Source: Melioribacter sp051488685 (GTDB taxonomy: Bacteria; Bacteroidota; Ignavibacteria; Ignavibacteriales; Melioribacteraceae). From it: 64,000 nucleotides of DNA. The notes under the pieces are model-generated. The model was not told the DNA's origin. It saw only the letters and a program-made list of their open reading frames with translations, and searched no databases. The position numbers were made by a program, and so were the translations under genes. Location: positions 186,001 through 250,000 of the forward strand of contig NZ_JBPSEH010000002.1 in NCBI RefSeq assembly GCF_051488685.1, in the 5' to 3' direction. Below are positions 8,575-17,103 of this stretch, one piece after another. Numbering within the stretch: the stretch's first letter is position 1; each line of letters starts with the position of its first letter.

Positions 8575-9488
8575 CAAAGGTACCTTTCTAAGTCTGAATA
8601 TTTTTCAATACCGAATATACGGACATCGGAATTAATTCTCTTAACAAGACCCTGTAAAACTTTCCCCGGTCCGATTTCGTAAAACTCATCGGCACCATCG
8701 TTAATCATATTAATTATCGATTCTTCCCAGCGAACTGGATTCGTTAGCTGAGCTAACAATATTGCTTTAATTTCTTCTTTATTTTGAACAGGCCTTGCAG
8801 TTACATTTGTATAGACTGGTATTTTAGCATCGTAAAAAGGAGTTGAATCGAGTGTTTTTTTCAATTCTTCTTTAGCATTTTCCATTAAAGGAGAATGGAA
8901 AGCACCGCTGACAATCAATTCCTTAACTAATTTTGCTCCTTCCTTTTTTGCTATTTCCATAGCTTTCTTAACGCCGGTAACAGAACCTGAAATTACTATT
9001 TGGCCAGGAGAATTAAAATTTGCGCATTGGACTATTCCTTCTTGACTGGCAATATTACAAATTTCCACTAATTTTTCAGAATTAAGTCCAATTACTGCAG
9101 CCATAGTACCAGGGTTTTCAATACCGGCTTTCAACATAGCTTTACCCCGAGCATGCACCAATTTAATTGCTTCATAAAATTGTACCGCTCTTGCGGCCGT
9201 CAAAGCAGAATATTCTCCGAGTGAATGCCCGGCAACAAAATCAGGTTCAATTGTCCTGATCAAACTGCTTACAACAATACTATGGACATAAATTGCCGGT
9301 TGAGTTATGTCTGTTTGTTTTAACGATTCTTCAGGTCCGTTGAACATCAAATTCCTTAACGGTAGCCCTGTAGCCTCTTCAGCTGTTAGAATCATTTCTT
9401 TGGCTTCGACGGAATTCTCGTATAAATCTTTCGCCATGCCTACATATTGAGAGCCCTGGCCAGGAAATATGAATGCTTTTTTACCCAT
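8574..9488 (-). CDS. fabD: Malonyl-CoA:ACP transacylase
   Basis: Loads malonyl from CoA onto ACP for fatty acid synthesis. In 304 residues: FPGQGSQ (8-14), nucleophile S89 in the GHSLGEYSA elbow, catalytic H198 in SGAFHSPLM, and NSPGQIVISG; these are the family hallmarks. The frame is open 12 codons further upstream, but ATG at 9488 gives the canonical N-terminus MGKKAFIFPGQG and makes a TGATG overlap with the fabH stop codon. The first 12 residues of the longer frame lie inside fabH and are not family-like. Confidence 0.96.
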   Translation of the reverse strand: MGKKAFIFPGQGSQYVGMAKDLYENSVEAKEMILTAEEATGLPLRNLMFNGPEESLKQTDITQPAIYVHSIVVSSLIRTIEPDFVAGHSLGEYSALTAARAVQFYEAIKLVHARGKAMLKAGIENPGTMAAVIGLNSEKLVEICNIASQEGIVQCANFNSPGQIVISGSVTGVKKAMEIAKKEGAKLVKELIVSGAFHSPLMENAKEELKKTLDSTPFYDAKIPVYTNVTARPVQNKEEIKAILLAQLTNPVRWEESIINMINDGADEFYEIGPGKVLQGLVKRINSDVRIFGIEKYSDLERYL

Positions 9489-10495
9489 CAGTCGATACTC
9501 CAGGTCAAATAAATTGCGCCCCAAGTATATCCAGCACCGAAAGCAGATAGAATTAGATTATCCCCTTTTTTCAGTTTACCATTACGATAATATTCTGTCA
9601 GACAAAGTGGAATTGTAGCAGCTGTCGTATTGCCGTATCTATCGATATTAATCATAACTTTATCCTGAGAGAGACCCATCCGTTCTGCAGTGGCTGAAAT
9701 GATGCGTAAATTTGCCTGATGAGGTACCAGATAAGCTATATCTTCTGGTTTCAAATTGTTTCTAGTCATAATTTCATAGGAAACGTCTGCCATTCCTTTT
9801 ACAGCAACTTTGAATACAGCTTTACCGTCCTGATAAATGTAATGGAGTTTTTTATCGACAGTTTCATGAGAAGCCGGCATAAGGCTACCGCCTCCTTTCA
9901 TATATAAGCTGTCCTTACCCGAACCGTCGCATCGAAGTATTGAATCTTTAATTCCATACGACAAATCATCTGTAGGTTCGAGCAAAACTGCAGAAGCTGC
10001 ATCGCCAAATAAGATGCAAGTATTTCGATCGGAATAATCTGTAATTGAACTCATTTTATCTGCCCCTACAACCAGAACCTTTTTGTACCTGCCTGTTTCG
10101 ATTAATGCTGCTCCAGTTTGAAGAGCAAATAAAAATCCGGAACATGCAGCCGAAAGATCGAAACCCCATGCATTCTTTGCGCCAATTTTATCCTGTACCA
10201 AACATGCAGTAGCTGGAAAGAACATGTCGGGTGTTACGGTGGCGATAATAATAACATCAATTTCTTCTGGATTTAAATTGGTATTTTTCATCAGATCTTG
10301 AATTGCACCAACTGCCAGGTCGCTGGTTGCCCCGTTTTCTAAAATTCTTCTTTCTTTAATCCCTGTTCGAGTAACAATCCATTCGTCGGATGTGTCAACT
10401 ATCGATTCGAAATATTTATTGTCAAGAACTTTATCGGGAACATACATTCCCACTGCTGTAATTGTAGCATTTATTGGATTATTTTGAGTTGCCAT
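9488..10495 (-). CDS. fabH: 3-oxoacyl-ACP synthase III
   Basis: Initiating condensing enzyme of fatty acid synthesis, joining acyl-CoA primer and malonyl-ACP. In 335 residues: catalytic C118 in DLSAACSGF, H259 in VPHQAN and N289 in YGNTTAATIP form the FabH triad, with SDEWIVTRTGI near residues 36-46. The primer preference (acetyl versus branched acyl) cannot be read here. The ATG lies 17 bases inside the 3' end of plsX, and the gene ends in a TGATG overlap with fabD, so the four genes plsX-fabH-fabD-DUF3109 are tightly coupled. Confidence 0.97.
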   Translation of the reverse strand: MATQNNPINATITAVGMYVPDKVLDNKYFESIVDTSDEWIVTRTGIKERRILENGATSDLAVGAIQDLMKNTNLNPEEIDVIIIATVTPDMFFPATACLVQDKIGAKNAWGFDLSAACSGFLFALQTGAALIETGRYKKVLVVGADKMSSITDYSDRNTCILFGDAASAVLLEPTDDLSYGIKDSILRCDGSGKDSLYMKGGGSLMPASHETVDKKLHYIYQDGKAVFKVAVKGMADVSYEIMTRNNLKPEDIAYLVPHQANLRIISATAERMGLSQDKVMINIDRYGNTTAATIPLCLTEYYRNGKLKKGDNLILSAFGAGYTWGAIYLTWSID

Positions 10496-11513
10496 ATTCT
10501 TTAATTGCTTCCTCGAATTTTTGAATAAGATTTTTTGTGTGCATCTCTTTTGCTCTTAATATCATATTCTTGATAGCCAGTGGGGTACTCGAGCCGTGTC
10601 CTATTATAGTTATACCATTGACACCAAGGAGGGGTACGCCTCCGTATATCTGATAATCCATATCTGCCAGTGACTTTTTCAATACACTTTTTGTAACGAG
10701 TGCCTTAATTTTGTTAAGGAATCCTTCGTTCGCATAATTTTTTATTTTTGTTTTTAGGAATGTAAGAACACTTTCGCCAAATTTGAGTAATATATTCCCC
10801 ACAAAGCCATCGCAGACAATAATATCCACTCGTCCGTTAAGAATATCTCTGCCTTCAACATTACCGATAAAATTGAGATTCGAATTTTTAAGAAGTTCAT
10901 AAGTAGCAAATACAAGTTCGTTACCTTTCGATTCTTCTTCACCAACGCTCAGTAAACCTATAGAAGGATTTTTCACACCATAAATTTCTCGGGCAAAGAT
11001 TGTCCCTAATACAGCATATTCAAAAAGATGCTGAGGTTTGCTGTCCACACTTGCACCAGCATCAAACACCAGGCAGAACTTGCCTGCTGATGTTGGGAAG
11101 GTGGCTCCAATTGTGGGTCTGCTTACACCTTTAATTCTTCCCATAATTAATGTCGAAGCAGCCATAACTGCTCCAGTATTACCTGGACTAACAAAAGCAT
11201 CTACTTTCTTTTCTTTGATTAATTTTGTGCCAACAACAATTGAAGAATCCGGTTTCGATTTTATTGCAGAGACGGGAGAATCATCCATCTCGATTGTTTG
11301 TGAAGTATGGTGAATAAGTTTCTCGTCGAGAGCAATTTTTTCCTTTTCAGCTGCTTTAAGAATTTCATCACGGTTGCCTACTAAAACAATATCAATAGAT
11401 TTGTCTTCTTTAATTGCATCGAGAGAGCCCAGCAGATTATTAAGGGGGGCATAATCTCCCCCCATAGCATCAATTGCAATTCTACACTTGATGTCAGTAA
11501 AGTTAGAATTCAT
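10479..11513 (-). CDS. plsX: Phosphate acyltransferase
   Basis: Converts acyl-ACP and phosphate to acyl-phosphate, the acyl donor for the first step of phospholipid synthesis with PlsY. In 344 residues: N-terminal IAIDAMGGDYAP, SPGNTGA, DAGASVDSKPQHL and CDGFVGNILLKFGES, then GGVPLLGVNG; all are characteristic PlsX motifs. It follows rpmF by 17 bases, the usual rpmF-plsX-fabH order, and overlaps the fabH start by 17 bases. Peripheral membrane role is known for the family and not visible in the sequence. Confidence 0.97.
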   Translation of the reverse strand: MNSNFTDIKCRIAIDAMGGDYAPLNNLLGSLDAIKEDKSIDIVLVGNRDEILKAAEKEKIALDEKLIHHTSQTIEMDDSPVSAIKSKPDSSIVVGTKLIKEKKVDAFVSPGNTGAVMAASTLIMGRIKGVSRPTIGATFPTSAGKFCLVFDAGASVDSKPQHLFEYAVLGTIFAREIYGVKNPSIGLLSVGEEESKGNELVFATYELLKNSNLNFIGNVEGRDILNGRVDIIVCDGFVGNILLKFGESVLTFLKTKIKNYANEGFLNKIKALVTKSVLKKSLADMDYQIYGGVPLLGVNGITIIGHGSSTPLAIKNMILRAKEMHTKNLIQKFEEAIKEYGNSK

Positions 11514-11530
11514 TTAATTAGTGATTATTT

Positions 11531-11710
11531 TTATGATTCTGGTACAAATACTGATTTGCCAGCATAGTATCCACAATTCGGGCACGCACGGTGACTTAAT
11601 TTCAGTTCACCGCATTGAGAGCAGCGACTTAAGGAAGGAGCCGTAGCTTTATAATGCGCTCTGCGCTTATCTCTCCTGCTTTTTGACATTTTACGTTTCG
11701 GATTAGGCAT
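11531..11710 (-). CDS. rpmF: 50S ribosomal protein L32
   Basis: Zinc-ribbon ribosomal protein of 59 residues. Translating the minus strand from the ATG at 11710 gives MPNPKRKMSKSRRDKRRAHY, then a zinc ribbon with CSQC and CPNC pairs and a short tail ending VFVPES. The basic N-terminus and the four cysteines are diagnostic for L32 of the zinc-binding type. It sits between the DUF177 gene (14 bases) and plsX (17 bases), the conserved yceD-rpmF-plsX order. Confidence 0.96.
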   Translation of the reverse strand: MPNPKRKMSKSRRDKRRAHYKATAPSLSRCSQCGELKLSHRACPNCGYYAGKSVFVPES

Positions 11711-11724
11711 CGTTCAACCTTTGG

Positions 11725-12222
11725 TTAGTTATTGAATTTCAATTTTTTCAGTGGTTCCCAAATATCGTTATTAACTTTTACATTGCAATTACAACTTCCT
11801 TCGTTTAGATTCTGACCACAACGCGGGCAGAGTCCTTTACATTCTTCTTTGCATAATTTTTTCAGAGGTATTGACAGCTCAACGTAATCGTAAACATCCT
11901 TTGTTATGTCAATTTTGTCTTCATCGGGCGACAGATAAAACACATTATACTCTTCCAGTCGAGTGCTCTCTTTTGAAAAAAGATAGCTCAATTGAAAATG
12001 GTTATGTAAATGCGTTTCATATTCCGAATTGCATCTGTCGCACGTAAGCCTGGCATCGGCTTCTACATCGAAATCGATGATTATTTGATGCGACGACTTA
12101 TCCATCCTGCAGTTGACAATAACATTACCAAAAAAATTTTCGTCGAGCCCGATATTTTTTACCGGTTCGTCAAATTTAATTTGATGGATACCATCTGAAA
12201 AATTTGTATATTTTATAATCAT
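11725..12222 (-). CDS. DUF177 / YceD family protein
   Basis: Conserved protein of 165 residues. The family is associated with 23S rRNA accumulation and almost always precedes rpmF. Seen: a first cysteine pair in LTCDRCNSEYETH, a PLKKLCKEECKGLCPRCGQ segment with several cysteines, and CNC near the end, suggesting two zinc knuckles. The frame opens at a TTG five codons upstream (12237), but ATG at 12222 gives a normal N-terminus. It is the first gene of the lipid/translation operon; the 85-base gap to the divergent PrsW gene must hold its promoter. Confidence 0.88.
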   Translation of the reverse strand: MIIKYTNFSDGIHQIKFDEPVKNIGLDENFFGNVIVNCRMDKSSHQIIIDFDVEADARLTCDRCNSEYETHLHNHFQLSYLFSKESTRLEEYNVFYLSPDEDKIDITKDVYDYVELSIPLKKLCKEECKGLCPRCGQNLNEGSCNCNVKVNNDIWEPLKKLKFNN

Positions 12223-12307
12223 TTTAACAAAGAGCAAAAAATTACCTCAAAATATAGTATGTGGTATCCTTATAATCAAGAATTGATAAATATTTGAAAA
12301 CTTTCAA

Positions 12308-13228
12308 ATGCTGATAGTAATTTCTTTACTTGCTTCATTTTTGCCAGCTTTGCTCTATCTTTATTTTATTTGGAAGATGGACAAAAACGAGCCAGAACCC
12401 ATTTCATTCATCGTTTCTCATTTTATCTGGGGAGCGCTTGGTGCAGTTTTAACGGGCGCAGCGGGAAGTTATTTTATTACGACATTATTTGGACGGGGTG
12501 AATATACGGATTTATTCGAAGCTTTAATTTCTGCACCATTAGCAGAAGAATTTGCAAAAGGTTTTTTTCTTCTTTTTTCTTTCAGGTCAAAGAAATTCGA
12601 TAACATTACCGACGGTCTGGTCTATGGAGGCGCAATTGGACTTGGGTTTGGTATGACAGAAAATTTCATTTATTTTATAACATTTGATGGCCTTATTAAA
12701 TACTGGATAGTTCTTATTGTTATTCGTTCTTCATTTACTATTATTATGCACATGATATCAACCGCCGTTTTGGGCGCAATGATCGGCTTTGCTAAATTTT
12801 CGGGACGTTTTTCAAGAATCTATCTTATTTCTATTGGATATCTAATTGCCATTCTTATTCACGGAGCCTGGAATTTTTCCGTCAGTTTTATGGATACATT
12901 CTATTTCGGATTGATTTTTGTGATTGCTTTGACAATATTTTTTATTATGTTTTTTAGATATTCTCTTGCGAAAGAACAGTTGATTCTACAAATAGAACTT
13001 GTGGAGGAAGATATTCCCTACGAACACAAATTGGTACTCTTTTCAAATAAAAGATTTCAAAAGGGCTGGATCGACGAAACTATAAGAAAATTATATGTCA
13101 AAACTGCAGTCGGATTGGCTTTCAATAAACATCAATATAAAATTAGCAGCGGTAGTCTGAAGGAATTTTACGCATCCGAGATTGAAAGAAAAAGATCAAT
13201 ACTTAAAAAAATAATTGGCGAAATATGA
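12308..13228 (+). CDS. PrsW-family intramembrane protease
   Basis: Polytopic membrane protein of 306 residues of the PrsW/CPBP-related glutamic-type protease group; in Bacillus PrsW cleaves an anti-sigma factor. Seen: about 7-8 hydrophobic segments in residues 1-215, the paired-glutamate motif APLAEEFAKGFF, GMTENFIYF, HMISTAVLGAM and ILIHGAWNF, the four conserved polar membrane motifs of the family. A soluble C-terminal tail of about 90 residues (215-306) follows. No strong Shine-Dalgarno site at the ATG. It overlaps nadD by 4 bases (ATGA). Its substrate is unknown; no anti-sigma gene lies in the window. Confidence 0.85.
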   Translation: MLIVISLLASFLPALLYLYFIWKMDKNEPEPISFIVSHFIWGALGAVLTGAAGSYFITTLFGRGEYTDLFEALISAPLAEEFAKGFFLLFSFRSKKFDNITDGLVYGGAIGLGFGMTENFIYFITFDGLIKYWIVLIVIRSSFTIIMHMISTAVLGAMIGFAKFSGRFSRIYLISIGYLIAILIHGAWNFSVSFMDTFYFGLIFVIALTIFFIMFFRYSLAKEQLILQIELVEEDIPYEHKLVLFSNKRFQKGWIDETIRKLYVKTAVGLAFNKHQYKISSGSLKEFYASEIERKRSILKKIIGEI

Positions 13229-13803
13229 GTCAAAAGATAGGGATCTTTGGAGGAACTTTCGACCCGATTCATGTAGGTCATTTGATTACGACTCAATATG
13301 TACTCGAAAAAAGAAAACTGGACAAAATAATTTTTGTCCCCTGCTATATTTCTCCTCACAAGACGGACAAAAATTTATCAAATCCAATTCACCGACTTAA
13401 TATGTTACGGCTTGCTATTGAGGATATTCCTTATTTCGATCTTTCAGATTACGAAATCAGAAAAGGTACTATTTCTTACACTTATGATACAATTGTGGAA
13501 TTGAGAAAAGTATACTCTAACATAGAACTTATTATTGGATACGACAATCTAATTGTTTTCGATAAATGGCACAAACCAGAAAAAATTGTAGAGTTATCTA
13601 AATTGATAGTAATGAAAAGAGTAATCGACAAAGAAGTTGAAACAAAAAACAAGTATTTCGAATATGCCACTATTCTGGATACACCGACAATTGAAATTTC
13701 TTCTTCTGAGCTGAGGGAAAGAATTAAGAATAATTTACCGATATCATTTATGGTTCCACATAAAGTGGAAGAATATATCTGGAAAAATAATCTATACAAA
13801 TAG
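13225..13803 (+). CDS. nadD: Nicotinate-nucleotide adenylyltransferase
   Basis: Makes deamido-NAD from nicotinate mononucleotide and ATP in NAD synthesis. In 192 residues: GIFGGTFDPIHVGHL (6-20) with the GxFDPxHxGH nucleotidyltransferase site, and the C-terminal ISSSELRERI motif. Length is typical. The ATG overlaps the end of the PrsW gene (ATGA at 13225-13228), and the MeaB gene begins 2 bases after its stop. Confidence 0.95.
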   Translation: MSQKIGIFGGTFDPIHVGHLITTQYVLEKRKLDKIIFVPCYISPHKTDKNLSNPIHRLNMLRLAIEDIPYFDLSDYEIRKGTISYTYDTIVELRKVYSNIELIIGYDNLIVFDKWHKPEKIVELSKLIVMKRVIDKEVETKNKYFEYATILDTPTIEISSSELRERIKNNLPISFMVPHKVEEYIWKNNLYK

Positions 13804-13805
13804 TT

Positions 13806-14762
13806 ATGATAGACGAATATTTCATAAATAAAATAAGAGAGCAGGATAAAAAGACAGTTTCCCGTGCAATCACGTTAATCGAATCTTCAAATGGTTCTGC
13901 AAATCAATTATTGAAATCTCTCTACAAATTCACTGGAAATGCTTACAGAATTGGAATTACCGGACCTCCTGGTGCAGGAAAATCTACATTAACAAATCAA
14001 TTGACAAGTTACTACAGAAAACTTGGCAAAACCGTCGGGATAATTGCAGTCGACCCGACGAGTCCATTTTCGGGTGGGGCTCTACTGGGCGATCGAATTA
14101 GAATGTCTGATATCGGTTGCGACGCTGGTGTATTCATTAGAAGTATGGCTACGCGTGGCAGTCTCGGCGGTTTAAGTAAAAAAGCCGTCGAAGTTGCAGA
14201 TTTGCTCGACGCTGCCAAGTATGATATTATCATTTTTGAAACCGTGGGAGTTGGACAATCGGAACTCGATATTGCAAAGGCTGCAGATACCACAGTGGTT
14301 ATTCTGGTACCGGAATCAGGAGACTCAATTCAGGCAATGAAAGCAGGCTTGATGGAAATTGCAGACATTTTCGTAATAAATAAATGCGATCGACAGGGCG
14401 CCGACGCGACCTATACGGCTCTTACAACAATTCTTCATCTCTACAATAAAAAAGAAAGAGTGCCAGAGGTTGTGAAAGCTATTGCATCTGAAAATAAGGG
14501 GATCGCAGAACTGGCTGAAGAAATCGATAAACATCGTAAATTACTTATCGAGACAAATCAACTTGAATCAAATAGAATGAAAAAACTGAAAGAACGAATT
14601 CTTGAAAATCTCAATTACCTAATCAATGAAGAAATTTCAGAACTTATCGAACCAAATTATGTTGACGAAATGGTGGCAATGACTTTGCAAGGAAAACTAT
14701 CATACGTCGAAGCTTCGGAATTGTTGCTTAAAAATTATAAGCAAAGATTGCTCGGGAAATGA
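13806..14762 (+). CDS. MeaB/ArgK-family G3E GTPase
   Basis: P-loop GTPase of 318 residues. The family guards and reloads B12-dependent acyl-CoA mutases such as methylmalonyl-CoA mutase. Seen: P-loop GITGPPGAGKSTLTNQL, the hallmark DPTSPFSGGALLGDRIRM, FETVGVGQSE (switch/Walker B region) and NKCD (base specificity), plus a helical C-terminal dimerisation arm. No mutase subunit lies in the window, so the partner is elsewhere. It overlaps the next gene by 4 bases (ATGA). The old ArgK kinase label is unlikely to describe its role. Confidence 0.93.
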   Translation: MIDEYFINKIREQDKKTVSRAITLIESSNGSANQLLKSLYKFTGNAYRIGITGPPGAGKSTLTNQLTSYYRKLGKTVGIIAVDPTSPFSGGALLGDRIRMSDIGCDAGVFIRSMATRGSLGGLSKKAVEVADLLDAAKYDIIIFETVGVGQSELDIAKAADTTVVILVPESGDSIQAMKAGLMEIADIFVINKCDRQGADATYTALTTILHLYNKKERVPEVVKAIASENKGIAELAEEIDKHRKLLIETNQLESNRMKKLKERILENLNYLINEEISELIEPNYVDEMVAMTLQGKLSYVEASELLLKNYKQRLLGK

Positions 14763-15394
14763 AGAATCATTTTGCCGGGTTTGTAATTGTCTCTGTAATT
14801 TTAATCACACCTGCATTAAAAGCTCAGTCGCTATATGAAGGTATAAATTTCGCATCAGAAGCAATTATTTCCCTAAGTAATTCCAATAACAATTTAACGG
14901 ATATTCAACTTGTAGATTCGTTTTACTGTAAAGTACTGAATTATTATGATGGTAACGTTTCAGAAACGTTACTTGCATTAACATTTGCATGCTTGCCTTT
15001 TAACAAAATCAACGTACGCTTTTTATTAAATTCTAATATTATAATTTCCTTACCCTCGCCTACTGATTCAATATTCAAAAAACGACTCGAATGTTTACCT
15101 TCAAAATTATTTTATGATTCCCCTTCGACAGATTTTGGTGATAAAGATAAGCTTTCGCACTTTTTCGGCAATGCTTTTCTTGCGTATAATTTCGGGAGTT
15201 TCAATTTATCAGATTTTATCGGTATTTTTGTGGAAAACATCGAACAGGAGCTCTTAATCGAAGGAGACTACAGCTTTAAAGATATTATTGTTAACGGACT
15301 CGGAAAAATATATGGTTTTAATCTCAGAAAGAACAAAAGTTTAATGCCTTCGGATTTTCTGAATTTTTATCATTTCATTTTTATGAGGTTTTAG
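14759..15394 (+). CDS. Secreted protein of unknown function
   Basis: I do not recognise this 211-residue protein with confidence. Seen: a signal peptide (K/N start, hydrophobic stretch to about residue 20, then ALKAQ) and a mainly hydrophobic, aromatic-rich mature part. A central FGDKDKLSHFFGNAFLAYNFG segment faintly recalls the DK..HF pattern of DUF2279-type membrane proteins. The C-terminus includes GLGKIYGFNLRKNK. It overlaps MeaB by 4 bases and is 2 bases before the response regulator, so it is firmly inside the operon. Residues 140-210 could sit at the inner face of the outer membrane, but this is a guess. Confidence 0.7.
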   Translation: MKNHFAGFVIVSVILITPALKAQSLYEGINFASEAIISLSNSNNNLTDIQLVDSFYCKVLNYYDGNVSETLLALTFACLPFNKINVRFLLNSNIIISLPSPTDSIFKKRLECLPSKLFYDSPSTDFGDKDKLSHFFGNAFLAYNFGSFNLSDFIGIFVENIEQELLIEGDYSFKDIIVNGLGKIYGFNLRKNKSLMPSDFLNFYHFIFMRF

Positions 15395-15396
15395 AA

Positions 15397-16752
15397 ATGA
15401 AAAGTGTACTAATTATCGACGACGAAAAAGAAATATGCGAGTCGATTAAAATGATTTTAGAATATGAAGACTATGATGTCGACTACACGACAGATCCGGA
15501 GACAGGATTAAAAAAGATCGAATACGGAAATTACAGCGTATTATTACTCGACATACAAATGCCTGCAATAAGCGGCTTTGACATCCTGCAAAAGATTAAC
15601 ACAAAAGAGAACGGACTGCAGATAATAATTATTTCAGCACACGCCAATTTAGGGAATGCAATTAAAGCAACAAAGCTTGGCGCATTCGACTTTATCGAAA
15701 AACCAATCGACCGCGATAAATTATTAATTTCAGTCAGAAATGCTTTTCTTCAATATCAACTTCGTAAGGAAAATAAAAAGCTGAAAGCAGATGCAGAATT
15801 CGAAAATAAAATTATTGGAAAAAGCCGGGCTATACAGTCAATTCTCGAAACGGTCGAAAGAGTTGCCAGGACGGATGCCCGTATTTTAATAACAGGTGAA
15901 AACGGCACTGGCAAAGAACTAATCGCGCAGGAAATTCACAAGAAAAGCAACCGGGCAGATAAAGAATTAGTAGAAGTCAATTGTGCAGCCATTCCTCAGG
16001 AATTGATCGAATCGGAATTATTTGGTCATGAAAAAGGAGCTTTTACCGGAGCAATTAAAGACCGCATCGGAAAATTTGAACTTGCCGACGGCAGCAATCT
16101 ATTCCTTGACGAAATCGGAGATATGAGTTTACAGGCGCAGGCAAAAGTACTTCGTGCTATTGAAGAAGGAAAAATTGAAAAAGTCGGCAGTAGCACCAAA
16201 ATAGAAGTCGATGTAAGAATAATTTCGGCTACAAATAAAAATTTACTCGAAGAGATTGAAAAAGGTAACTTCAGAGAAGATTTGTATCATCGTTTAAATG
16301 TCATTCCGATACACATTCCTCCACTCAGGGAAAGAAAAGAAGATATTCCATTGTTGGTTCAACATTTTTCCGATTTTTTTTGCAGGAAGAATAAATTTAT
16401 TCCAAAAGAATGGGAGCCAGATGCAGTGGAGTTTTTAAAAAATTTACCGTGGAAAGGAAATGTGAGAGAATTGCGAAATTTTGTAGAAAGGGCAGTAATT
16501 ATGATTCCTCATGAAAAAATTAAGAAGGTCGATTTGCAGCCCCATTTACCTGAAACAAAGATAAAAACCGATGAACTTTTTAGTTCTGTCAATACATTTC
16601 AAGAATTCAAGGAAAAGTCGGAAAAGATTTTTATCGAGAGGCAATTAAAAGCCAACGACTGGAACATCAGCAAAACAGCTGAATTACTCGGCATTCAAAG
16701 GAGTCATTTATATAATAAAATAAAAAAATACGGTATAGAGAAGGAGCAGTAA
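15397..16752 (+). CDS. Sigma-54-dependent response regulator (NtrC type)
   Basis: Transcription activator of 451 residues with three parts. The receiver domain (1-120) has phospho-acceptor D52 in LLLDIQMP and the EKPID lysine. The AAA+ domain (about 138-370) has Walker A GENGTGKE (167-174), the sigma-54 contact loop GAFTGA (214-219) and LFLDEIGDM. A Fis-type helix-turn-helix sits at about 425-447 (WNISKTAELLGIQRSHLYNKI). All catalytic motifs are intact. No histidine kinase is nearby, so it is an orphan here. It ends by overlapping the HIT gene start by one base. Targets are unknown; one weak -24/-12-like sequence was seen upstream of hsp20 (41051-41068). Confidence 0.94.
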   Translation: MKSVLIIDDEKEICESIKMILEYEDYDVDYTTDPETGLKKIEYGNYSVLLLDIQMPAISGFDILQKINTKENGLQIIIISAHANLGNAIKATKLGAFDFIEKPIDRDKLLISVRNAFLQYQLRKENKKLKADAEFENKIIGKSRAIQSILETVERVARTDARILITGENGTGKELIAQEIHKKSNRADKELVEVNCAAIPQELIESELFGHEKGAFTGAIKDRIGKFELADGSNLFLDEIGDMSLQAQAKVLRAIEEGKIEKVGSSTKIEVDVRIISATNKNLLEEIEKGNFREDLYHRLNVIPIHIPPLRERKEDIPLLVQHFSDFFCRKNKFIPKEWEPDAVEFLKNLPWKGNVRELRNFVERAVIMIPHEKIKKVDLQPHLPETKIKTDELFSSVNTFQEFKEKSEKIFIERQLKANDWNISKTAELLGIQRSHLYNKIKKYGIEKEQ

Positions 16753-17102
16753 TGGGAGAAACAATATTCTCAAAAATAATCCGGAAAGAAATACCCGCCG
16801 ATGTCGTTTATGAAAGTAACACCGTACTTGCTTTCCGCGATATCAAACCTCAAGCTCCTGTCCATATTCTGATTATTCCCAAAATAACTGATATTGAGAC
16901 AACAAAAGATATTAAGCCGGCGGAGCACGCACAATTACTCGCTGAAATGTTCGATGCCGCCAATAAAATTGCAAAAGAAATGGGAATTTCAGAAAGCGGA
17001 TACAGACTGGTTATTAACTCAGGACCTGACGCAGGACAGGAAGTATATCATCTGCATATGCATCTTTTAGGCGGTAGGAAATTTAGCTGGCCTCCGGGTT
17101 GA
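16752..17102 (+). CDS. HIT family (HINT-like) hydrolase
   Basis: Histidine-triad nucleotide-binding protein of 116 residues, a hydrolase of AMP-lysine or phosphoramidate-type bonds. Seen: N-terminal TIFSKIIRKEIPADVVYE, AFRDIKPQAPVHILIIPK, and the C-terminal triad HLHMHLLGGRKFSWPPG. This matches the small HINT/PKCI group. Last gene of the plus-strand operon; its stop is one base from the convergent purD stop, leaving no room for a terminator between them. Confidence 0.94.
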   Translation: MGETIFSKIIRKEIPADVVYESNTVLAFRDIKPQAPVHILIIPKITDIETTKDIKPAEHAQLLAEMFDAANKIAKEMGISESGYRLVINSGPDAGQEVYHLHMHLLGGRKFSWPPG

Positions 17103-17103
17103 T

